DNA of 64,000 bases. Source: Paenibacillus phytorum. Lineage in GTDB: Bacteria > Bacillota > Bacilli > Paenibacillales > NBRC-103111. The notes under the pieces were generated by a model. That model was not told the origin of the DNA. It ran no database searches and saw only the letters and a program-made list of their open reading frames with translations. Every line of letters starts with the position of its first letter. Position 1 is the first letter of the stretch. The DNA lies in the NCBI RefSeq assembly GCF_013141715.1, contig NZ_WHOA01000127.1, positions 1-64,000 on the forward strand. The letters are read 5' to 3'. Both the position numbers and the translations under genes were made by a program. Shown piece by piece: positions 16,855 to 25,747 of the stretch.

Positions 16855-18414
16855 CTAAGACTCGCCTTCTTTCACAATAAATCCGAGTTCCCTCAACAAA
16901 GCAAACCCCTCTTTGTCGTACTTAACTATTTTCCGCGATGCATGATGCGACAATTTCCCGGGAAATGTCCATTCATCTGTCGACTTGTCATAAGCTGCGA
17001 GATCCGTGACGCAAACCTCCTCATTTTCATAACGATATTCGACGATTCGCACAATCTTTCTTTTTCCATCAACGACAGCCATCTCCATACCGATTTGTGT
17101 CACAAACTCTGTAATCCGTTTCGTTAGACGCAGTGGATTCATCCCCCTGCCATCCAACATACACATATCTGTAATCGCATCAGGCACATCCTCAAGTTCA
17201 CTCACATGAACCGAAGTAATACTGCCCTCGTGACCCCGCGTACAAGCCCTCACATAAAGGTTCGCGTCATCATCCCGAATTTCAGCATGACAAATGCGCT
17301 TTGGCGATTGCCTTAATGCCAATTTAAAAGCTTGCAGCCCAGAATGCCGCGGATCCTCCTCGTCAATTTCGTATTCGACGATATTTTTATGCGGAAAATC
17401 GCGCTTTAAATTCAACTCGAATCTCGATTCGATCGTAATAATTCGTTCATTATCGTCCATTTCGGCAATAATCGCTTTGATTAAATTTGTCTTCCCAGAG
17501 TTGGTAGGACCGATAACCACCATATTGAAATAGGATCGGATCAAGATCAGAATCAGCTTTTCCATCTTCTTATCCATCGTGGCTAGTTCCGCAGCAGCAA
17601 GGGACGTCAAATCAAACCGCTTAATCGTGTAAAAACGAATCGTTAATGTCGGTTCAGCTGTGAACCCGAACCCAGTCATCGTAACGCGGGATCCGTCCCG
17701 AAGAACAACCTCTGCCCATCGCTTCCTGGGATTCAAAGTGTCATTGTTAAACAGAACCAAATTCTGCTGTATCCTCTCTAATTCACGCACTGAAGGCAAC
17801 GAATAGGCAGACGGCATTGCCATCCCACCGCGCACTTCAAAAATCTGTCTCCCAACAACCTGAATCTCTTCAAGTCCCTCCTTATGCTTTAGTACAAGTT
17901 CAAGAACGTTCAGCCCAATAATCTCTGCAAAAATGGCTTCCGGCAAAGTCGTATAACCACTCGTTCTCGGAGGCACATCCGAAAGTCTTCTTTTCGAAAC
18001 TAGATCATGGATAATCGCAAGAAGCTTGCCTCGATCCTCCTCATAACCAAGAATCGCACGATTCAACGTCTCGTTATACAGCTGCTTTTCGATCTCAGTC
18101 CTGCCCTTCATCGAAACAAGTTCACTTCGAATATCCTGTACCCACTGGTTAAAAAGAGCATCCCCCTGCATCTGCCGTTCAGGTCTTTCTCCACCGACAG
18201 CTCTTGGACTTCCCTCGCCATCTTCATCTTCTCCCACAGAGCCCAGAGTCCGTCCTCCCTGCTCTGCCCCAAAACCAGATCTCACCGAGCCATGATCTGA
18301 TCCTCTTCTCTTTTCCAGCTCAGTACTTGAAGTCAAATCAACCACTGCGCCCTCGCTTTTGCGTTCATGCATGTATGTAATGATTGAAAACCTTTCCTCA
18401 CTCACTCCCCTCAC
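16855..18414 (-). CDS. cpaF: CpaF/TadA-type secretion ATPase
   Basis: A 519-residue hexameric motor ATPase of the Tad/Flp pilus. About 100 N-terminal residues are polar and Gly/Glu/Arg-rich. The N-terminal domain (105-285) precedes the RecA-like core, with Walker A GPTNSGKT (303-310), Asp/Glu box IITIESRFEL, Walker-B-like region KRICHAEIRDDDA and a GHEGSITSVHVSE His box. The usual VGEIR is CHAEIR here, a change of neighbours but the Glu is kept. The start is GTG; GTG 18405, three codons later and better spaced from GAGGTG, is equally possible. It powers the TadB/TadC platform. Confidence 0.88.
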   Translation of the reverse strand: MRGVSEERFSIITYMHERKSEGAVVDLTSSTELEKRRGSDHGSVRSGFGAEQGGRTLGSVGEDEDGEGSPRAVGGERPERQMQGDALFNQWVQDIRSELVSMKGRTEIEKQLYNETLNRAILGYEEDRGKLLAIIHDLVSKRRLSDVPPRTSGYTTLPEAIFAEIIGLNVLELVLKHKEGLEEIQVVGRQIFEVRGGMAMPSAYSLPSVRELERIQQNLVLFNNDTLNPRKRWAEVVLRDGSRVTMTGFGFTAEPTLTIRFYTIKRFDLTSLAAAELATMDKKMEKLILILIRSYFNMVVIGPTNSGKTNLIKAIIAEMDDNERIITIESRFELNLKRDFPHKNIVEYEIDEEDPRHSGLQAFKLALRQSPKRICHAEIRDDDANLYVRACTRGHEGSITSVHVSELEDVPDAITDMCMLDGRGMNPLRLTKRITEFVTQIGMEMAVVDGKRKIVRIVEYRYENEEVCVTDLAAYDKSTDEWTFPGKLSHHASRKIVKYDKEGFALLRELGFIVKEGES

Positions 18415-18430
18415 CTCTTCCCTGCTTGAT

Positions 18431-19666
18431 TTAAGTTGCAGCTCGTCTGCCTGTTATCATCTTTTGCAGCCATGTTACTTGTCGTAAACTCACCTTCCTT
18501 GGCAGCTTATAGTAATCAATGAATTTTCGAGAAACCGCCCTAACCTCCTCATGCATGGCGTGGGTCGGCACGAACATGTCCAACAGTTTGCCTTGATTAC
18601 AACGAGAAAGCGCATCAGCATGCCGAGATACTTGACCAATCAGATGCAGCTGTGTTTCCTTGCGAATATCTTTAATCGTGAACTCGCTATGTTTGGCATG
18701 TCGATCCGTTTGAACAGCCATTAACTCAAAGCCATCCGGTTGAAGACCAAAAACGGCGCCAACCTGCCTGATCCACCTCGAAAAATCCTCTTGAAAATGA
18801 GCGATATCCGCTGTTGTTACCACAATTTTGCTATCTGCTTCCAGCAGTCCACAAACCGTCGCCGCATTGTCCCAATAAGCGCTAACTTCTATGATGCATA
18901 CATCAAAAGTGCCTCGAGCCACACGCAATAAATGAATAATCTCCGATGGCGTAAAAAACTCCGCCTGCTCTCGAAGCATATTCCCATATAAGATATGAAG
19001 CCCATGTGCCTCTTTCGGTTTATCGCATACCTGCTGCAGCCTTTCCGGTGTGAGACTTTGCGCCTTCAGCTCCGCTCTCAGACCATCCAACGTAAAAACA
19101 TGCTCGTCTCGCCCTAAATAACGATGAAGTTTAGAGCTTTTTAGATTGAGACACAAATATCCTACTTTCATAGAGGTCTCTAGGGCTAGCGCGTGTGCTA
19201 CACCAAATGAAGCTAATGTCGTACCTATATTCGGCGTTGAGCCGATGAAAGTAATTAACTTTCCTGACGATTGTTGATTCGCATGATCTACCCCAGAACC
19301 ATCAACCCAAGCCCGAATATCATCAGCAATAACAGCAGTGCTGCGCCCTGGCTGGACATAATCAAGCTTCATCAACTTGCACATTTTCAAATATTTCTCA
19401 TTTATGGAAGCATCATGATAGTTCGAGAGCAGGACAATGATTTTTAGACCTGCGTATTGGTGTTGTAACTCCTCAAGAAACTCTTCAAAATCCCCAAAAT
19501 CCATCTCCCGATCCGAAATGATCATATGTGAGTAAGGCATCTCCGTTAATTTACTACGTAAATCATCAGCAGCCGAGCAGATCATCCAGTTCAATGGCTT
19601 CGAATAAACCACATTCGTAATCTCATCAATCAATCGTTGATCCGTTGATAGCAGTCCTATATGCAA
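18431..19666 (-). CDS. TadZ/CpaE-like MinD-type ATPase, Walker lysine absent
   Basis: 411 residues from TTG 19666, chosen because AGGAGG lies eight bases upstream. The N-terminal receiver-like domain (1-120) is without a clear phospho-Asp set. The MinD/ParA-like domain (about 135-390) begins LITFIGSTPNIGTTLASFGVA; the deviant Walker A normally ends GKT(S/T) but here reads GTT with no lysine, so ATP hydrolysis may be lost. The family's job is to place the pilus machine at a cell site. It lies between cpaB and cpaF, the standard Tad order. Confidence 0.8.
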   Translation of the reverse strand: MHIGLLSTDQRLIDEITNVVYSKPLNWMICSAADDLRSKLTEMPYSHMIISDREMDFGDFEEFLEELQHQYAGLKIIVLLSNYHDASINEKYLKMCKLMKLDYVQPGRSTAVIADDIRAWVDGSGVDHANQQSSGKLITFIGSTPNIGTTLASFGVAHALALETSMKVGYLCLNLKSSKLHRYLGRDEHVFTLDGLRAELKAQSLTPERLQQVCDKPKEAHGLHILYGNMLREQAEFFTPSEIIHLLRVARGTFDVCIIEVSAYWDNAATVCGLLEADSKIVVTTADIAHFQEDFSRWIRQVGAVFGLQPDGFELMAVQTDRHAKHSEFTIKDIRKETQLHLIGQVSRHADALSRCNQGKLLDMFVPTHAMHEEVRAVSRKFIDYYKLPRKVSLRQVTWLQKMITGRRAAT

Positions 19667-19681
19667 TTTACATACCTCCTT

Positions 19682-20389
19682 TCATTCTCCTTCCAAAATA
19701 GAAGAGGAGCTAAACGCGATAACCAATTTCGCTTTCTTCGAGCTGCATAATTGATCAATCTGAAGCCACTCACTCTCCGCTAAATTAAGGTTGATCTGGT
19801 CAATAGCGCCGTTCGCTTCCAATCGGGAAGCATACATCTTTTCCTTATCGCCTTCCACCTTGGAGAGCAGATTAGAACTCTTCGGATTATCCACCTCCAC
19901 ATTCGCCGAGGACTTCACGGAAGCAACCGTAATTTCCTTCTCATCGAACAGCCTACGCGAGCTGCCATCAGCACCAGACACATAAATACGCACACGATCC
20001 CCGGCACGAATACCATTTGAAACTGACAATAAATATTCTTTAGGAATTTGAAAAGTAGCCTGCTGCTCATTGGGGAGCAGGTGATAACGATTCACCTTCC
20101 ATTTCAAAATAGGCTCTTGCTTACCAAGCGGTATCAACGTCTCCAGCCCAACCACCTCCGTCAGCTTCGTCATCATGCCTTCTGTGTAACTGCCCTTCTG
20201 AACAGCTTTAAATTCCACCATATCCTCACGAATCAAGACACCGGCCCGAATAAAATCCTTCGGAACCGCAATCTGAACAGTCTGCTGCAGCTCGACCTGA
20301 TTCACTTGCATGACATACAGCCCATACACAAGCAACCCCGCCATAACCGCAGCAACCAAACTAATAAGCAGGCTTCTCCTGCGATTCAA
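19682..20389 (-). CDS. cpaB: CpaB/RcpC-like SAF-domain pilus protein
   Basis: 235 residues from TTG 20389, chosen because GGGTGAGG stands directly upstream; a longer frame from 20443 carries a Cys-rich lead unlike the family. One N-terminal membrane helix (about 8-26), then a SAF domain (about 38-100, VAVPKDFIRAGVLIREDMVEFK) and a RcpC-like domain (SNGIRAGDRVRIYVSGADG). It is the first gene of the Tad operon. The 5' leader holds a conserved hairpin element ending in a U-run (20425-20462), so expression may be controlled by termination. Confidence 0.82.
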   Translation of the reverse strand: MNRRRSLLISLVAAVMAGLLVYGLYVMQVNQVELQQTVQIAVPKDFIRAGVLIREDMVEFKAVQKGSYTEGMMTKLTEVVGLETLIPLGKQEPILKWKVNRYHLLPNEQQATFQIPKEYLLSVSNGIRAGDRVRIYVSGADGSSRRLFDEKEITVASVKSSANVEVDNPKSSNLLSKVEGDKEKMYASRLEANGAIDQINLNLAESEWLQIDQLCSSKKAKLVIAFSSSSILEGE

Positions 20390-20424
20390 AACCTCACCCC
20401 CTGTTGTCTCGTCAAAACAAAAAA

Positions 20425-20462
20425 GAACACAAACCCCGGACATTCATCCGAAATTTGCGTTC
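20425..20462 (-). repeat. Structured 38-nt element, copy 1 (leader of Tad operon)
   Basis: An outer stem GAACACAAA / TTTGCGTTC (20425-20433 with 20454-20462) encloses an inner stem CGGA-N6-TCCG. On the minus strand it is followed by TTTTTTGTTTTG, a terminator-like tail, 36 bases before the cpaB start. A second copy at 25335-25372 differs at three positions. Known riboswitch classes were considered and none fits. Confidence 0.7.
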
Positions 20463-20638
20463 TTCGCAAATAAAACATATTTGTTTGAGTAAATAAAACG
20501 ATACATTTAAAATATCATATGATCTTCCATTTTTCAACATATTTTTACAATCGATCTGGAAACCACGCCTAGTATGAGTCCTTTTTGTTCAAGGAAAATA
20601 AAGTATTAGACTGGATGTGTTGATCCCACGCGGCTTTT

Positions 20639-21811
20639 CTACTTCCCCTTAAGCGCCAACATCTTCATCAAAACCGTTACGGCTTCCGCTCTCGTTGCTT
20701 GCTCACTAGGATTGAAACGGTTCGTGCCCGTTCCTTCCATAAGGTTATGTTCCTTTATTACGGCTACTGCGCCTCTCGACCATGACGGAATGCTCTTGTC
20801 ATCCGAGAATCCGGTTTCGGCGTCCGGCACGATGGATAGCTTTAGCGCCTTCGCGATCATTACTGCCATCTCGGCGCGCGTAATTTCTGCGGTCGGACGG
20901 AATGAGCCGTCCTTATAACCATTAATAATGTCCGCTTGTACCGCTTGCCCGACCGCTTTCCGGGCCCAGGATCCGATCTTCGCGGTATCAGCGAAAGTCA
21001 ACTCCATGCCCGCTTCTTGCGACTTCAACGCATTCATCAGCATGACAGTAAATTCGGCTCGACTCACGGATTTGCTCGGTTTGAACGTTCCGTCGGCATA
21101 CCCATTAACAAGGCCAATACTAACCGCTTGCTTGATGCTTGACTCCGCCCAGTGTCCAGAGATATCGCTGAAGTCGGCCGAAGGATCCTTAACAGGTTCT
21201 TTCCCTTGATTTAAGGTGAATACCGCATACTTGGTAAAGTGATCTACTTCTACGGTGATCTGATTGCCGCTTACCAGACCGCCGACTTCCATCCATTCCT
21301 TCTTCGTTTCGTCATAGTAGAAGACAACGGGCTTTTGATTCCCCTTTATTTGTTTCGGATCAAAGGTGAAGATCAGCTTTACCGGCTTCGTGAAGTTTTC
21401 CGGGAAGTTCTTCAGAATCTCGAATACAGCGCAGATTAGAACTTCATTATTCACGAGAAGCTTCTGAGAGTCCTTTAATTTATCGATAGTGACTTTTATT
21501 TCTTTGTCTGTCGCATTGGCCGGGATCGAGACGACGACTTCATTGTCCAAGCTAACCTCTCCCGCTTTACCTGCCGGAAGCGTCAGCCTGCCATTCGTCG
21601 ATTTTACGAGAGTATCGCTTGGCGAACCACCGCTTCCACTATTTCCGCTCTGCGCCGCAGCGTTCACCGACACCGTGTAGGTCACCTTCGTTAACCCGTC
21701 CACCGCGGTGACGATCACCTTCTTGCCCGTTGCAAGCTCGGTCGCAACGGTCGTTCCGTCCGTGTCGTAGATCTCGAACGTTGCACCTGTTGCCGACGTG
21801 ATCGCATTGCG
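20639..21811 (-). pseudogene. SLH-domain surface protein, 5'-truncated
   Basis: The C-terminal about 390 residues of a surface protein remain. In order: an Ig-like/cadherin-like end (NAITSATGATFEIYDTDG...VTYTVSVNAAAQ), a Ser/Gly linker, a beta domain with KLIFTFDPKQIKG and DHFTKYAVFTL, then three SLH domains beginning FSDISGHWAESSIKQAV, FADTAKIGSWARKAV and FSDDKSIPSWSRGAV, which would bind cell-wall polysaccharide. The first 24 residues of the open frame are antisense of the kinase gene next door, so the true coding sequence ends at about 21808. There is no start codon, signal peptide or promoter of its own: it is the left half of a deletion scar. Confidence 0.85.
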
Positions 21812-22978
21812 TCCGGAACTTTCTATGGAAACTGGGGAACAGAAGCTCGATTCTCTGTTGAATTTAGCTCGCAAGGGCATAGACGAAGTCAGAGGATACT
21901 TGCATCAATTAGAGTCACCGCAGGAGACGCTTCCGCTGCTCCATTCGTTGCAACAATTAGGAGAAGAATTTCAAGCACATGCCAAAGTGAGCGTTCGCTT
22001 CCGAACTTTTGGTGAGGAGTACCCGTTACCCAAGCAAGCAAAAATGGCCTTCTTTCGTTGCTTGCAGGAATCGTTAACTAATGCTGTACGTCATGGGCAA
22101 TCTAAGGAAATTACCGTTTCACTGCAATTTGAGCAGCGGCACATTAGGCTAGAAGTGCAGGATAACGGTATAGGGACGGAGAAATGGCAGGATGGCTTCG
22201 GCTTGAACACGATGAAAGAGCGAGCCATGAATCTACAAGGGCAAGTCTCTGTTTATACAAAACATGGTGAAGGAACGCTCGTTACCTGCACATTGCCAAG
22301 GCAAGTGGAATTATCGGATGAGGTCATTCGCTTACTGATCGTCGATGACCAACCCTTCATCAGAGAAAGCCTCCGAACCATTCTGGAGGGACACAAGGAT
22401 TTGCAAGTGGTGGGATTGGCCGAGGATGGCGAACAAGCCATTGAGTTATGCGAGCAGTGTCAGCCACAGTTGGTGCTCATGGATTTGGACTTGCCCCACA
22501 TGGATGGGATTTCAGCATCAAAAAAAATAAAGCAAACATGGCCTCACATCCGAATTCTGATTCTGACCACGTTTCAAGATACCGAACAGGCCCAGAAGTT
22601 CTGCGAAGCGGAGCAGACGGTTACTTATTGAAATCTATTGAACCGCGTGAGCTTGCTGAAAACATTCGTCTTGTCTATCGCGGGGGCACACTGATTGATC
22701 AGGAGATGTCCCATAAATTGTTTGAGAAGCTCGAAATAGACAAGAATGAAATCGAATTATTTAAAGCGAAAACAACCGAGAACTACGACCTGACTCCACG
22801 TGAAATCGAAATTTTACAGCTTGTATCCAAAGGCCTACGTTATAAAACCATCGCTTCGAAATTATACTTATCTGACGGTACAGTGAGAAATTATGCCTCA
22901 ACGGCCTATATTAAGTTGGGTGTTCGTAACCGGGAAGAAGCTATACAGAAGGCATTGGAAGCCGGATTTCTCTCATAA
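21810..22978 (+). pseudogene. Fused histidine kinase-response regulator, truncated and frameshifted
   Basis: A decayed paralogue of the intact gene at 31.3-33.1 kb. It begins at RPELSMETG, just after the phospho-acceptor His region, so the membrane part and His are gone. The HATPase domain (CLQESLTNAVRHG), receiver (LIVDDQPFIRESL, LMDLDLP) and LuxR-type HTH (LTPREIEILQLVSKGLRYKTIASKLYLS) can all be followed. A one-base frame change near 22590-22600, inside the receiver, splits the reading frame. The kinase and regulator parts are joined without a stop, exactly as in the intact copy, so the fusion predates the duplication. Not expected to be functional. Confidence 0.9.
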
Positions 22979-23020
22979 ATCCTGGCTTTCTATCCTTACC
23001 TTCTCATTTACTGAGCGAAC

Positions 23021-23788
23021 CTACATATGGACCTGACCAGAAGATTTGGCTCTCGGCACGACATCTCCAATCCCCCTCGCTTCCTTACCCAGCAGCTCAT
23101 CCGTGCGCAGACATTTCAAACCCTTCATTTGAATTTCTTCCAAAACTTCCTTCAGAACTGCTATCATGTGCCGCGGTGCTTCTTCATCTGCTCCAAGTGT
23201 ATCGCCGCTATCGTGTAGAACAACGATGGAACCAGGCTTAATCCTTTTCAACAAGGCACGCTTCATTTTTTCAGCGCTGACCGATAGTTTCCAATCTCCT
23301 ACAATGACCGACCACAGTGCGATCCGATAAGACTTTCTCATCAAAAGAAGATCGCCTAGATTGAGAAGCCCCCAGGGCGGGCGGTAAAAGATAGGCCGCT
23401 CTCCTGTGATTCGCTCGACAATGTCAGCTGTACGATCTGCTTGCTCTCGTTTACTCGTCCATGGGGACAAAATCCAGTTGGAAGTGTGCGTATAGTTATG
23501 AATGCCGATTTGGTGCCCCTCCCGGTACATGAGCTGAATCAGCTCCGGATATTTTTCGGCCTTGCTGCCCAGTACGAAGAAGGTGGCCTTTACTTTACGC
23601 TCTTTTAACAAGTCCAGTAATTTAGGCGTATAGTAAGGGTCAGGACCATCGTCGAAAGTAAAGGCAATTCCCTTCGCCGCTTTTCCTTTGGAGTGAACGC
23701 CCCACCTACATATTCGGGTAAGAATAAAGGGTACAATCATATAGAGAATCATCACATCTATGGATAAATGAATTAGCTTTTGTATCAT
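23021..23788 (-). CDS. Polysaccharide deacetylase (NodB family)
   Basis: 255 residues with an N-terminal membrane segment (about 8-25) that exports or anchors the catalytic domain. NodB motifs: FTFDDGPDPYYT (Asp pair, about 48-53), HQIGIHNYTHTS (metal His pair, HxxxxH-like), FYRPPWG and a C-terminal IVVLHDSGD. It should remove N-acetyl groups from peptidoglycan or another cell-surface glycan outside the membrane. Its ATG overlaps the stop of the YkoP-like gene by 4 bp, so the pair is translationally coupled. Confidence 0.9.
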   Translation of the reverse strand: MIQKLIHLSIDVMILYMIVPFILTRICRWGVHSKGKAAKGIAFTFDDGPDPYYTPKLLDLLKERKVKATFFVLGSKAEKYPELIQLMYREGHQIGIHNYTHTSNWILSPWTSKREQADRTADIVERITGERPIFYRPPWGLLNLGDLLLMRKSYRIALWSVIVGDWKLSVSAEKMKRALLKRIKPGSIVVLHDSGDTLGADEEAPRHMIAVLKEVLEEIQMKGLKCLRTDELLGKEARGIGDVVPRAKSSGQVHM

Positions 23789-24438
23789 GAGACCGCCTCT
23801 TTCTTCCTTTGACCCTGCAGATCCTGGTTACCATCAAGAGATGATGGTTTCGAATCCTTTTTCCGTACCGTAAAACGTTCCTTCAGAGACTGTTTGCTTA
23901 TCACTATCATTATGGGAGATAACTTCTCGATGCTGTGCCCGACTCGCTGTTTCCCATCCGGATGCAGCATTCGAAGAAGAAAGCGAAGATAAATCGCATA
24001 AAATCGTTGCTGCCATTTGGACTCAATGGGATGCTGTTCAAACCCTATTCCGTGAATGATCCCCCGGTGAAGCAGTGTGATCCCGGTTAAGGCCTGGACT
24101 TTCACCAGTTCCGGATTGCTATCCAGCTCCTGACTTATTTGCTTGATTGCAATGCGAAACAAGCGTGCAGTACTCAACCCGGCTCGATCTGCACCGACCG
24201 TACGTGTAAGCTTCAGTACTTGCCGATTATCCAGATGAAGTTCGCCCACCCAATCTCCGGCAAGTATCCGACGCCCGTCTTGACAGGTAATACTATTTCC
24301 GCGATGCTGCCTGACCACCAATTTACATATGCCATATCCCCACACAGACTCGCTCCGAAATCTGTTTAAGAAGTCAAACACGTGCTCCCACATCATCCAG
24401 AGGGACTGTGAGGATGTTTTCATAAGTGACACTGTCAT
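23785..24438 (-). CDS. YkoP-like protein
   Basis: 217 residues, no signal peptide. The central part, with DWVGELHLDNRQVLKL and LSTARLFRIAIKQISQEL...VKVQALTGITLLHRGI then IGFEQHPIESKWQQRFYAIYLRFLLRMLHPDG, resembles the YkoP family of Bacillales, whose function is unknown. The C-terminal 40 residues are Lys/Gln-rich and probably unstructured. It is coupled (4-bp overlap) to the polysaccharide deacetylase, a pairing I associate with Bacillaceae and Paenibacillus, which suggests a shared role in envelope glycan handling. Confidence 0.65.
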   Translation of the reverse strand: MTVSLMKTSSQSLWMMWEHVFDFLNRFRSESVWGYGICKLVVRQHRGNSITCQDGRRILAGDWVGELHLDNRQVLKLTRTVGADRAGLSTARLFRIAIKQISQELDSNPELVKVQALTGITLLHRGIIHGIGFEQHPIESKWQQRFYAIYLRFLLRMLHPDGKQRVGHSIEKLSPIMIVISKQSLKERFTVRKKDSKPSSLDGNQDLQGQRKKEAVS

Positions 24439-24525
24439 AATAATCTTCCCCCACTCTCATTTGATATGCACATTCCTTTAATGCTAGACTACAGCTGGAA
24501 TTCTACATCATCTGTTGTTATCACT

Positions 24526-25131
24526 TTATTTTCCAGCTAAGCCTTCAACCATACGACGCGTATGGCTCCCGATCATCCTTACCAAGCCATTACCCAAATA
24601 AGGACCGAACCATATAAGGATTACACCTGCAAGCATGACGTAGAGCGAGTCGCCAAACGTTCTGATTTCCATCCCTAAGAATGAAAAATAATCTAACAGA
24701 TTCAAGACAGACAAGATAGGCGCTAACAGGAGGGTAAGTGGTGTCACATAGAAAAGAGCAGCGCAAATCACACTGACAAGTCCGATAACGAATCTCAACA
24801 TCAGCACGAATATCGCTTTCCAATTACTCGTATCGGATAGTTCAGCTTTAACCTGATCCCATAAGCTTCCTTCCGTTCTTGTTCGGCTTTGAACCGGGCC
24901 AATAGTGATATCCGTGTAACCTTCGGTTTGGATCCGTTCATGCTGCACAAACGCACCAGTGGAACGCAAAACATAATGGAGAATCGGAAGCCCTACTAAG
25001 GTAAACGACATCGTGACCCCCAATGTAATACCCACCAAATAAAAGCAAAAGTAAAACACCCCTGTCACAAAAGTAAGCAACAAAAAATAGAAGTTTCTCA
25101 GGTGTTTCCGGATTCTTTGATTCATGTCCAT
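24526..25131 (-). CDS. Putative-sensor-domain membrane protein (paralogue A)
   Basis: 201 residues with four predicted membrane segments in two pairs: about 12-60 (LRNFYFLLLTFVTGVFYFCFY... VGITLGVTMSFTLVGLPIL) and about 100-180. The layout is that of the 'putative sensor' domain often fused to or encoded beside histidine kinases. It is clearly homologous to the protein at 30636-31223 (shared LLTFVTG-FYFCFY, WKAI/LAVF, GLVS). That paralogue sits directly before a fused kinase-regulator, so this gene's natural partner was probably the kinase-regulator now broken at 21.8-23.0 kb. It is expected to sense envelope stress or lipid state, by inference. Confidence 0.75.
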   Translation of the reverse strand: MDMNQRIRKHLRNFYFLLLTFVTGVFYFCFYLVGITLGVTMSFTLVGLPILHYVLRSTGAFVQHERIQTEGYTDITIGPVQSRTRTEGSLWDQVKAELSDTSNWKAIFVLMLRFVIGLVSVICAALFYVTPLTLLLAPILSVLNLLDYFSFLGMEIRTFGDSLYVMLAGVILIWFGPYLGNGLVRMIGSHTRRMVEGLAGK

Positions 25132-25207
25132 CTCTTCCTCTCCTCTTTAGAAATCCTTTACAACTCTTATGCTAGTTCTTGTGATGTAAAATCGGCTAGT
25201 GCCATAA

Positions 25208-25219
25208 TGTCATATGACA
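25208..25219. promoter_or_regulatory. Perfect palindrome TGTCATATGACA
   Basis: A 12-bp perfect palindrome lies about 77 bp upstream of the sensor paralogue A start. A 10/12 match (TTTCATGTGACA) occurs upstream of sensor paralogue B at 30345-30356, and more TGACA/TGTCA half-sites cluster there. It is a candidate binding site for the LuxR-type HTH of the fused kinase-regulator. Confidence 0.45.
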
Positions 25220-25261
25220 GATCTTCTCGATAACGTTGTCGCTTAATGGTCATTCCACACC

Positions 25262-25310
25262 AAAAACACCCTATCGTCTAATTCCGGGAAGGAATGTAGA
25301 AGGTAGGGTG
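25262..25310 (-). terminator. Terminator-like hairpin CACCCTA/TAGGGTG
   Basis: CACCCTA (25267-25273) pairs with TAGGGTG (25304-25310), with an inner ATTCC/GGAAT stem. On the minus strand the stem is followed by TTTTTGG. It lies between the structured element at 25335 and the sensor gene, so it could act as a leader attenuator. Confidence 0.6.
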
Positions 25311-25334
25311 CCCTTGCCTCAAAGTAAACAAAAA

Positions 25335-25372
25335 GAACGCAATCCCCGGACATCCATCCGAAATTTGCGTTC
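25335..25372 (-). repeat. Structured 38-nt element, copy 2
   Basis: Same layout as at 20425-20462: outer stem GAACGCAA/TTTGCGTTC and inner CGGA-N6-TCCG, followed on the minus strand by TTTTTGTTT. It lies 204 bp upstream of the sensor paralogue A start. The inner hairpin bases and the outer stem are conserved between copies. Confidence 0.7.
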
Positions 25373-25427
25373 TTCACAATATAAAACAAAATTCACAATA
25401 ATTCAAAAGCTCAGCTATGGCCTGCAA

Positions 25428-25551
25428 CCACTATCCCTTTCCCTCAGAATTGCACATTCGTCAGGAATCTATTTCATCCCGTTAACTTTCGGTTAATTGG
25501 ATGAAACTTTTCTTGCATCCATTTCTGAGCTGTGGGGATAGTGGGCATAGG
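25428..25551. repeat. 124-bp palindromic element, copy 1
   Basis: Nearly identical to 25608-25731, exactly 180 bp away, with five differences. The ends are inverted repeats: CCACTATCC (25428-25436) and GGATAGTGG (25536-25544). The inside can fold through TTTCATCC / GGATGAAA arms around a GTTAAC-type centre. No open reading frame. The structure fits a small non-coding palindromic or MITE-like element. Confidence 0.85.
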
Positions 25552-25607
25552 ATGGCTTCCATGAATCGATCACTCAGCATTGATAATTCTTACTGCTCAG
25601 TCTCACA

Positions 25608-25731
25608 CCACTATCCATTTCCCTCAGAATTGCGCATACGTCAGGAATCTATTTCATCCCGTTAACTTTCGGTTAATTGGATGAAACTTTTCTTGCATCC
25701 ATTTCTGAGTTGTGGGGATAGCGGGCATAGG
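25608..25731. repeat. 124-bp palindromic element, copy 2
   Basis: Direct-orientation copy of 25428-25551. Its right inverted repeat has one change (GGATAGCGG). It ends 16 bp before the PfkB stop and could supply a terminator fold to that gene. The 56 bp between copies have no clear feature. Confidence 0.85.
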
Positions 25732-25747
25732 CTTGGCTTCTCACAAG

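Noticed and set aside
20425..20462. Known riboswitch (cyclic-di-GMP, preQ1, ZTP, fluoride) in the Tad leader
   Set aside because: The size and conserved bases do not match these classes; only two nested stems are seen.
25428..25731. Insertion sequence
   Set aside because: No transposase or remnant of one; the element is far too short to be autonomous.
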